A stretch of DNA of 64,000 bases, from assembly GCA_963210315.1 (NCBI GenBank), contig OY723295.1, positions 908,501 to 972,500 on the forward strand, read 5' to 3'. A program made the position numbers and the translations under genes. Each line of letters starts with the position of its first letter. Within the stretch, counting starts at the first letter, position 1. This DNA is from Rhynchopus euleeides (taxonomy: Eukaryota; Euglenozoa; Diplonemea; Diplonemida; Diplonemidae). Below, piece by piece: positions 52,204-61,200 of this stretch. The notes beneath the pieces are model-generated. The model worked only from the letters and a program-made list of their open reading frames with translations, was not told the DNA's origin and did not search any database.

Positions 52204-52870
52204 ATGCCTCCGAAAGTCGACCCCAATGAGGAGAAGCTTGTCTTCCTGCGTGCCGTGGGTGGGGAGCCGCCGGCCGCTGCGTCGCTGGCGCCGAAGGTAT
52301 GACTTGTTGCCTTGTGTGAGTGCCTCGCATGAACACACCCTCCCTCCAGGTTGGTCCCCTCGGTCTGCCCGCCAAGAAGGTCGGTGACGACATCATGAAG
52401 AACACCAAGGAGTGGAAGGTATGCAAGAGCCCAGTGGGGGGCTGTTTCGTGTGGTTCCAAACAGCTGTGATGCTATGCCCATGCCGTGACCCCATCCCAT
52501 CCCCTCTCACTCACTTGTGTCCACCTCTTCACAGGGTCTGAAGATCACCGTGAAGCTGACGGTGAAGAACAGGCAGGCGACCGTGTCTGTCGTGCCGTCG
52601 GCGTCGTCGCTCCTGATCAAGGCGCTGAAGGAGCCCCCGCGTGACCGCAAGAAGGTGAAGAACATCAAGCACAACGGCAACCTGTCCCTGGACGAGGTGA
52701 TCGGGATTGCGCGCACCATGTGGCCCACGTCGATGGCCAAGACCCTGGCCCTGTGCACCAAGGAGATCCTCGGGACGGCTGTGTCCATCGGCTGCACCGT
52801 GAACGGCGAGCACCCCTCCAGCATCCAGGAGAAGATCGAGGACGGTGAGATCGAGATCCCCGAGAAGTAG
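52204..52870 (+). CDS. RPL12: 60S ribosomal protein L12 (uL11), gene copy 1
   Basis: Component of the ribosomal stalk base that binds the GTPase-associated rRNA. Exons 52204-52296, 52350-52418 and 52535-52870 encode 165 residues, the canonical eukaryotic length. Signatures: [73 protein letters not shown], and the C-terminal [16 protein letters not shown]. Introns of 53 and 116 bp start GTATGA and GTATGC and end CTCCAG and TTCACAG. The protein is identical to that of copy 2; I see three silent differences in the exons. Confidence 0.97.
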
Positions 52871-53272
52871 AACTACCCCGCCCCCATCAAGGTTAGGGAC
52901 TGTGTGATGCTCTGAGGAAATCGGAAAAACCCCCCAGCCGCCGCGCTGCCCCACGCACCCCCCCACCACCACCCCACTCCCACACCCCCATCTCCACTTG
53001 TTTGCAAGGCCAACGGAAGGCTGTGCGCCATGCTGTTTTGATGACATCCCTGTGAGCTCAGGAACCCCTTCATGATTCGCAATTGTTTCCGTGCTTCCCA
53101 GGTTGAGGACTGCTCTGCAGTGTGGTACGAGGATTGCTGTTATTGTGACAGCAGCGATCCGTGCTTCCCTTTACTGCGGTCTTCTGATTCAGAGCCCCCC
53201 CCCACCCACCCCCGCCACCCCCACACACCGCACCACACCAGACCACACCTCACTTCTTGGGAGACGAGAATA
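52871..53272. other. Spacer between RPL12 copy 1 and the secreted-protein gene
   Basis: The first 50 bp are shared with the region after copy 2 (RPL12 3' untranslated). The rest is C-rich leader; the downstream frame is open back to 53072, but those residues lack a signal-peptide pattern. Confidence 0.5.
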
Positions 53273-54481
53273 ATGTTCGCCAAAGTGATGCTCGTCTTGG
53301 GCTGCATCGCCCTGCACGCCGGTGTCGTGGACGCAGGGTGTGACGGGGAGTGCGGATCGGCCTGTGCCGCCCCGCGCTGCGAGTGCAATAAGGTGCTGTG
53401 GTGGTGCCAGCAGAAGTGCCTCGGGGACTACTACGGGGATGACTGCATGTGCAACTGGCAGGGCACCAGCACCTCTGCCACCAACCTGCTCTTCCCCGAC
53501 TCGATGAAGGGGATTCTGACTGCGGTGCGCTCCAACGACGACACCGAGGTGGTGCTGGGGGGCTGGTCCGGCCTGTGGGTCAGCACGGACAGCAGCGCAG
53601 AGAGCTACCGCCAGATCACCGGGTTCAGCCACCAGAATGTGTGGACCGCTGCGAAGGACGGGGACCTGATTGTGGCGGGTGGGCCGACCGGGATCTACCG
53701 CTCCACGGACAACGGGAAGAGCGTGTCGCTCGTGTCGCAGGGGCTGTCGCAGTACGGTGACAACAACTTCGCCGCACAGGGCAACATCCTGATCCTGGGG
53801 GACGCAGTGTACGCCGGTACCTTCGAGGGTCTCTACGTCAGCAAGCAGCGCGGCGCCACTGGGACCTGGGAGAAGATCTGCGACGCCATCATCGTCGAGG
53901 CCACATCGCGCAGCGGGTGCAACAGCACCGCACGCGACCTCCTGCGCTCCCCCGACGGCAACTACGTGGTTGTGACCTACGAGGGCTCCACCACGATCTT
54001 CGCCGTCGAGATTGCGACGAACGCGGTGACCGCCCTCACCACCGAGGCGTCGTGGTGCGACAAGGCACACCCGGCAGCCATCTGCTCCACGTGGCACCTG
54101 GCTCTCTTCGGCGACTTCCTGGTGCTGAGCCCCCGCCCGGGTGCCGCCCTGAAGGCGATCAAGCTCTCCGCACAGAGCATGGGTTGGATCACCCTCGATG
54201 TGAGCGCAGAGGAGCAGGGGGACGTGCAGTACATCGGGGAGGTCAACGGGAAGCTGTACGTGCAGTACTCCACGAGGATCTGGAGCTACGCCACCCTGGG
54301 GTCTGCCCCGCAGCTGGTGGCGGACACGGCCGAGCCTGCCTGCCAGGGTGTCCTCGACGAGCTCCGTTTCAACGTGCCCAGGCTCCCCATGATCGGCGGG
54401 TTCGCCGTGTCGCCCAACGGGGAGTACCTCGTGGTGGGTGCTGGGTCGGGGGCTTACCGGGTCATCAACCACTCGGTGTGA
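53273..54481 (+). CDS. Secreted Cys-rich / Asp-box beta-propeller-like protein
   Basis: 402 residues, intronless, from an ATG that opens on a clear signal peptide (MFAKVMLVLGCIALHAGVVD, cleavage near residue 21). Residues about 22-62 contain ten Cys in a compact module (GCDGECGSACAAPRCECNK and onward), a likely disulfide-rich adhesion or EGF-like domain. The rest is repeated beta-strand segments such as GGWSGLWVSTDSS, GGPTGIYRSTDNGKS and AGTFEGLYVSKQRGATGTWE, which carry Asp-box (S-x-D-x-G-x-x-W-like) motifs found in sialidase/BNR and VPS10-type propellers. No sialidase catalytic Arg triad or Tyr/Glu pair is apparent, so enzymatic activity is not claimed. The C-terminus ends HSV without a membrane helix. 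Likely secreted or lumenal. Lies between the two RPL12 genes on the same strand. Confidence 0.82.
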   Translation: MFAKVMLVLGCIALHAGVVDAGCDGECGSACAAPRCECNKVLWWCQQKCLGDYYGDDCMCNWQGTSTSATNLLFPDSMKGILTAVRSNDDTEVVLGGWSGLWVSTDSSAESYRQITGFSHQNVWTAAKDGDLIVAGGPTGIYRSTDNGKSVSLVSQGLSQYGDNNFAAQGNILILGDAVYAGTFEGLYVSKQRGATGTWEKICDAIIVEATSRSGCNSTARDLLRSPDGNYVVVTYEGSTTIFAVEIATNAVTALTTEASWCDKAHPAAICSTWHLALFGDFLVLSPRPGAALKAIKLSAQSMGWITLDVSAEEQGDVQYIGEVNGKLYVQYSTRIWSYATLGSAPQLVADTAEPACQGVLDELRFNVPRLPMIGGFAVSPNGEYLVVGAGSGAYRVINHSV

Positions 54482-55658
54482 GGGCAACGCCACTGCGAGA
54501 TGAAGGTCAGCAGGGAGCCCAAAGGAGGTTCGCTCTATGGCTTGCTCGTCTCGACATCACACCCCACCCACCCACCCTACCCCACGGGCCTTGCTTGTAC
54601 TTTCCGTCGATGCGTGTGGAGGGACGGGATATGAGATGGCCAGATGGGGAGTGTGACGTGCGGAAGCACGTCACGGGGGAACGGGGGGTGGGGTGCAGGT
54701 GCAGGTGCACGTCTGCATCTGCCCGACTTTCGATTTTATCAATTATTTTGTTTTGTTTTTGAATTTGTTTCCTGTTGTCGATGCCCGCTGCCTCTCTCGT
54801 CCACACCAGATGAGCAAAAAGAGGCAGGGCGGCAGCTGTGGGCTCTATGCTGTGGTCTTCGCCCTCTGTGTCCAACTGTGTCAGTTTGTCACCTGTCTCG
54901 TAAGGTGGCTCACTTTTCTGCACTACTTCTGAGCGCAAATGCCCCCGATGTTAGAGGTATTCGCATGTCTACACATTGGGAAGCGGCGAACCATTCCGAA
55001 CCTGAGGTACCCTCTGCACTTTACAAACACCATCATTCAACAATAGTATCCCTTCACTGGGTCGGACCTGGACACGGCCCAAAATCGGTCAAGAATTTTC
55101 TTTTGTGTCCCTCACCCCTGACCCTTCCGAGGTTGTTCTTTCTGATCAGAATGGCGTGTTCGTTTCGCACTCGACAGAACTCATGGCAGCGTTCGGTGCA
55201 ATGTTCTATCCCACAGACGCTGTTTCGTCCAACCTAAGGGCGCAACTCCAAATCATTCCGCTTCGGGGAAGCGATTGATGTCGTTGTTCGGTGTGCTGCC
55301 GGATTGCGTAGATTTGCACCCTCCCCTGCAACATGAGTGTATGCTGTGAGTGGGTGGCGCCCTTCGCCTCTCTTTATTTCTGAAATCATGTCCGAGGCAC
55401 AGTCACCCCATGCAATCCTTTTTGAGGCGCGACTCCATGCGCCGAAGGAGGTTTGTGTCTGAGTTGTTCCCGCCCCCCCCCCCCCCCACCCCCGCTTGAT
55501 GCAGCCGAACCTCCTGAGCACGTCGGTCTGTGGACAGGCTGCCTTTGTGTTGCCCCGCCTTTGTGGTGCCTCCTCCCCCCTCAGCAGCAAGCTCACCCAA
55601 ACCTACGCATCCATTGTGCCCGCACAGGCTTGTCCGGCGACACAACACCCCCTCCAAA
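54482..55658. other. Intergenic with one coding-like fragment
   Basis: Mostly non-coding, with the T-rich patch TTATTTTGTTTTGTTTTTGA near 54744. The coding-like fragment at 55006-55278 is listed separately. The last 50 bp lead into RPL12 copy 2. Confidence 0.45.
55006..55278 (+). pseudogene. Possible gene fragment without a start codon
   Basis: A 90-codon open stretch ending in TGA. From about 55096 it reads as a plausible folded protein (KIGQEFSFVSLTPDPSEVVL, SDQNGVFVSHSTELMAAFGA, MFYPTDAVSSNLRAQLQIIP). No initiator precedes it in frame, and the only in-frame ATGs are late. Third positions are A/T-richer than in the resident genes, hinting at a mobile-element or transferred remnant. The preceding frame (STHWEAANHSEPE) could be its continuation across a frameshift. 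Not identified. Confidence 0.3.
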
Positions 55659-56339
55659 ATGCCGCCGAAAGTCGACCCCAATGAGGAGAAGCTTGTCTTC
55701 CTGCGTGCCGTGGGTGGGGAGCCGCCGGCCGCTGCGTCGCTGGCGCCGAAGGTATGACTTGTTGCCTTGTGTGAGTGCCTCGCATGAACACACCCTCCCT
55801 CCAGGTTGGTCCCCTCGGTCTGCCCGCCAAGAAGGTCGGTGACGACATCATGAAGAACACCAAGGAGTGGAAGGTATGCAAGAGCCCAGTGGGGGGCGGT
55901 TTCGTGTGGTTCCAAACAACGGCGGTGTCATGCCATGCTGTCCTTTTCCATTTCACCCACTCACCCATCCCATTCCCTCTCACTCACCTTTACCTCTTCA
56001 CAGGGTCTGAAGATCACCGTGAAGCTGACGGTGAAGAACAGGCAGGCGACCGTGTCTGTCGTGCCGTCGGCGTCGTCGCTCCTGATCAAGGCGCTGAAGG
56101 AGCCCCCGCGTGACCGCAAGAAGGTGAAGAACATCAAGCACAACGGCAACCTGTCCCTGGACGAGGTGATCGGGATTGCACGCACCATGTGGCCCACGTC
56201 GATGGCCAAGACCCTGGCCCTGTGCACCAAGGAGATCCTCGGGACGGCTGTGTCCATCGGCTGCACCGTGAACGGCGAGCACCCCTCCAGCATCCAGGAG
56301 AAGATCGAGGATGGTGAGATCGAGATCCCCGAGAAGTAG
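55659..56339 (+). CDS. RPL12: 60S ribosomal protein L12 (uL11), gene copy 2
   Basis: Exons 55659-55751, 55805-55873 and 56004-56339 encode the same 165-residue protein as copy 1. Intron 1 (53 bp) appears identical to that of copy 1. Intron 2 is 130 bp and shares only its first 45 bp or so and its 3' end with copy 1. Similarity starts about 13 bp before the ATG (CACCCCCTCCAAA) and ends about 50 bp after the stop, so promoters differ. Intron retention rules out a retrocopy; it is a DNA-level duplication or a gene-conversion tract. Confidence 0.97.
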
Positions 56340-58211
56340 AACTACCCCGCCCCCATCAAGGTTAGGGACTGTGTGATGCTCTGAGGAATCGGAATATAAA
56401 ACAAGAAAACGAGCGGCAGCAGCGGCAGCGATGTCTCACCCCCCCCCCCCCCCCACCACCCCACACCCCCCCTTCCCTCCCTCTCCCGCCCTGCGTGGTA
56501 ACATGCCTCACATGGCAAGGGGACCGCAACACGTCGGCCGTGGCATGCCAAAGATTTCCCCACGCGAGTGTCCGAGAGAGGTGTCATCAAAGGGTGGAGA
56601 ACGCACCGCAAACCCCGCGAAACCCGCCGCACACACACACACACCCCCCACCCCACCCCACTGCCCCCTCTTCTGCCCCCCCCCTCCCTTGCCAGCCCGG
56701 CAGTCCTGCATTGTGCCACTCCAGGCTTGTGTGGGCTGCCGCGTGCCAGTCTCAGACCGATGATATATCAAACGCTCGTTTAGGGAGGGGTCTCTGCGGG
56801 GAGGGTTGGGTTGGGGTGTATATCCCCCAATCACCCTCCGGCCCCCCGCCCCCCCGCCCCTCTATCCGAGGCGAGTCAGGTGACGTGATTTTTTATATTT
56901 CTCTTGTTGAACGAAAAGCGGAGTGCTGGCAGAGTGGGTCTCTGTTCGCACAGATGCCTAGCCCCCCCCCCCCCCCCCGCCCTCCCCTCCCAGACCCCCC
57001 CCTATCCAATTTTATTTTGACGTGCGCCAGTCGCGTGGGAGGGGTTGTGCTGTGTTTTTATTATTACGCACACGACCTTCGCGCGGAAAGTGTCATTCAG
57101 CTCTGCCAAACGTGCTCTACACACCACCCCCTTCATCAGGCAAGTGGGTTTGTAAGTGTGTGTGGAAGCGTCAACGCATCAAACGAAGTACCAAGTAGTA
57201 GAGGAAGAGCGGCAGAGTTGAAGTGACACTTTTTATTGCAAAATGCAATCATCATCACCCCCTACCCCCCGACCCCCCCCGACCCCACCACCACGCTTTT
57301 ACATCGTTTACATCGGCGTTAGCCGAGCAGGAGGGGATGGTGGAGGGGGGGAGGGGGTGTTGTGTAGAACACTTCCTCCCACCTCCCCCTCCCTCTCCAT
57401 CTCCTCCCCTCTGAGGTGGGGGGGGAGTCTGGATCAGGCGCTTCTCTGTGTTATTGCGGATAATATTACGATGTTCTTCCGAAGGAAAAACCCCCCCCCC
57501 CCCAACGCTGTGCGAAACATGATGCCGGTGCGAAAGGGGTTTTGTTGTCTTCTCGTCTGCGAGGGGCAAGCCCAGCGTTGCACATTTGCAGTTCTCAACA
57601 AATCTCATGTGTGTCTTCATCATTTCGCAGATAGATAAATGTCGGGGTGTGGGTTGGGGGAGCGGGGGAGGGGCGTCAGTTGGGGCCTGCGAGCCTGTGT
57701 AGGTGTTGCTTTGTAGTGTCATCCCTCGCCTCGGGGCGTGTGATTAGGTTTCGGGTCAAGGAATCGGACAGGGCTCTTCCCCCCTCACCACCGCCACAGC
57801 CCCAAAGTTCCCCCCCTCAGGTTCTGCAGGTTGCCAATTATCCATCACGGGGTTGTTTTTTTTCGCAAATCGAATCAATGAAGGAAATCCTTCCAACTGA
57901 AAGATTCTGATTTGGTTACCCACCTTTCATGCCAATTCCCTGATTCCCCTTTCCCCCCCACCCCCAGCATTTCCTTCACCACCACCCCCTTCCACCCCCT
58001 CTCTCTCCACACATCCTCAAGTGTGAATACCCCAATACCGACAAGACTCTCTCTCTCTCTCTACTCCTTAAGAATGCCCCCCCTCCCCACTCACGCCCCT
58101 TTCCTCCACCTTCTCCCTCTCTCCTCCCCCCCTCCTCCGTCCACACCTCCCCCCACCCAGGTATCCGAGGGGGGCTTGTACTTTTTTCCCCTTTAATACA
58201 CAACACGTGCA
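56340..58211. other. Intergenic, 1.9 kb, no gene seen
   Basis: The first 50 bp are RPL12 3' untranslated sequence shared with copy 1. The rest holds C runs (56438-56455, 56960-56980, 57490-57504), CT-rich tracts near 58048 and no supported coding frame. Confidence 0.5.
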
Positions 58212-61200
58212 ATGCCGTGCTCACCAACCTGCGAGGTGCGCCGCCCTTTCGAGCAGAGCACATTTGAACCGAACGGGACACGCCGGAGCTTGTTCAGCCC
58301 TGGCGGGCTGAAGTGGCCACCAGAAGACCCAGCCCTACGCCAGCAGCAGGGGCTCCGCCCTGCCATGCCTGACTGCGAGGCACACCATCAGAAGCTCCAC
58401 GAGATGCAAGCAAAGATCGAGTCTGGAACACGTGATGCTACTGATGACTCTGCTGCACAGCACGAAAAGGACCTCCTCCACTGCGTGAGCCTGGGTCAGG
58501 CAATTCTGGCTGATCTCCGGCAGGCCTGCAGCAGCCTCGATGAGTCACGGCAGCAGGCTGCCGGCACATCCGATACACCTGCCGACATCGCAGCGCTGCA
58601 GCAAAGCCTGGCGAAGAGCGAGCAGCGCGCAGCCTCCCTGGCTGAGGAGAACCGCCGCCTGGGGTACCAGCTGCAGGAGAGGAGCAACAACGAGTGGATC
58701 GCGGAGATGAACTCGCAGAGGCATGCCGACATCATGCAGCGCGAGGTGGCCATCGTGCGGCGCGAGGAGGAGGTGCGGCACCTCACGTCGCTCTCCGTGC
58801 GACTTGACGGGGTTGTCCAGACGCTCCACCTCTACGATGCCGAGCTGCACACCGAAAAGCTCGAGATGTTCACCGCAGCCGCCACCGCCGCCACCACCAC
58901 CACCACCACGACCACCACCACCGACACTGAGGACCTGCAGAGCGCAGAGTCCCTCCTGCTCCTCCCCGACTCCCTCGATGAGATCGTGCGGCTTCGTCTG
59001 GAGAACGCCTCCCTCCAGGCGGAGTGTGACGCCCAGGCGGAGGCCATCCGCACCCTCGAGGGGGAAGCTGCCACTGCGTCCTCCGGGGAGGCTGTGCAGC
59101 AGGCGGAGCGTCTGACGCACGTCGTGGAGTCGCTGCGGCTGCAGTGCGACACCCTTGGGGAGGAGGCCCGCAGGCTGTCCTCCGACAACGACAGGCTCGC
59201 GGCGGAGCTGGGCCAGGCGGAGGCGAGGTGCGCCACCCTGCAGGCAGAGGCTGACGCTGGCGCTGGTGCCTGCAGTGTGCTGGAGGAACTCCGCCTGGAG
59301 GGGGTTGACGGCGCTGCTGCGCAGAGGTCGCCCCGCTCCCCCCGGGCTGACCAGGCGGAGGCGCAGGCCAGCGTGTGGCTGATGGAGATCCTCACCTCCC
59401 TCGCCGACAGCATGGGGAGCGCGGCGTCTCATGAGGTGCTGCAGCGCTACACCGTGGGGGGTGCGACCTCGATGACCTCTGCCGTCGACGCGGCTGCCCA
59501 GGTGTCCTCCATCCTGTCGGCAGACGTGGGTGTGGCGAGGGAGGCCCTGGTGCAGGCCGCTGCCTCTCTGCACAACCCGGGGGAGTTGGCGGTGGAGGTG
59601 CCGGGGGGGCTGCCTGCGGTGGCGGCTGCGGTGCAGCAGCGTGCTGCAAGCGCCGAGTCGTGTATTGTGATGACACGGAGCAAGGTGGCAGCCCTCACGA
59701 TGGAGCTGAAGCGTGCCTCGCGTGAGGCAGCAACCCACTCCGATGAGCTCGCCGCTGCGAAGCGGAAGGCGCAGAAGGCGCAGCAGGAGACGACCAATGT
59801 GAGGGGGGAGGTTGCGATGCTCAAGCTTGAGAGTGAGAAGCTGGCTGCCGCTGCGTCTGACGCCAGCGAGCAGCTGGGGAAGTGGAAGTCGAAGGCGAAG
59901 GACGCAGGGCGGCAGCGCACCGCAGCAGAGGCTGCGCTGGTGGAGGACGAGGCGGAGCTTGCAGACCTGCGCCTCCGCGCCGCAAGCCTGACGCAGGAGG
60001 TGGCACGTCTGGAGGGGAGCAACGATGTGCTGCAGACGACAAATATGAAGCTGCGCAGCTCCATCGACGCTGCGCGCAGCAGCCAGGCGCTGCCCGAGGG
60101 TGCTGCGCTGCAGCAGGCAGCTGCACTCCGCAGCGACAACGCCGCGCTGCTGTGCGAGGTGGAGGCCCTCAAGCTGCAGCAGGCAGCTGCCCTGCACGGT
60201 GCACGCCCCTCTGCTGCGCACCGCGATGCCGAGGCGGAGCTGCGCATCCACATCACCGTGCTGGAGCAGAACGCGGCGCAGCTCCGTAACGACAACAAAG
60301 CCCTGGCCAGACAGCTCCACCGCCAGCAGGCGTCACACCGTGTGTTTGCCGATGAGCTCGACATAAGCGGTGCAACTGCACAGCCCCCACGCGACGACGA
60401 CTCCAGTGGCATTGAGATCGCCCTCGATATGGACGACACCATCGGCATGACGCGTGGTATGGGCGATGCTGCGCCTGCCTGCAACGGTGTATTCGGTGGT
60501 GGTGGGGCGCGCCTCTGCTGCGCCGCCTTCTTCGCCTGGCTGGGCCTGGTGGTGCGGCGGAAGCAAGGTGTTGTGCAGTCGCTGCGGGCGAGGCTCCACA
60601 CCGCTGCTGAGGCAGGCTCCCACACCATCGGCGTGCAGCAGCTGCTGCTGTCCCGCGCGGAAAACAGCGCCCTGCACCTGCGGGACGAGGTGGTGCAGGC
60701 AGGCGACTACCGCAAGGAGGTGGCGCAGCTGAAGCAGGAGATCGTGCAGCTGAACGACAGGCTGCACGCCCGGCACACCCCGAGGCTGAGCGCCAAGCAG
60801 ATGCCCCCTGTTGCCGATGCGGAGTGGCTGGATGCGGCGGAGGTGCCTGCCCCTGTGCTGCAGGAGGAGTGCCTGCCGCTGCGGCAGCAGGGCGCAGTGC
60901 TGATCCAGCCCCAGCCCAGCGCCGAGCCGTGGCGCTGCGTGGAGATGCATGAGGAGCACTGCGACGGCTGCGACCTGCTGCAGCAGCGCCTGCAGGCAGA
61001 CGCGGAGGGGCACCTCGACACCAGCCAGCTCAGCATGCAGGTCCGCACACCGAAGCGTGCCCTGCGGTATGCTTGCGATAGCGCACGCCCCTCGCCAACC
61101 CCGTCACACCGGGGAGGGGAGCGCGGTCACCACAAGGGTGTGCAGGTGGGCATCGAGGCTGCCGCCCTGCAGTGCAGCATCAAAGGCGTGGAGGCCCTGC

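Noticed and set aside
58545..60320. 591-codon minus-strand open frame (and a similar one at 62013-63419)
   Set aside because: Shadows of the Ala/Glu/Gln/Leu-rich coiled-coil frame on the plus strand; they read as Leu/Arg/His-rich junk.
61060..61110. GTATG sequence as an intron donor in the giant coiled-coil gene
   Set aside because: The frame runs straight through it with continued coding character and no matching acceptor is needed.
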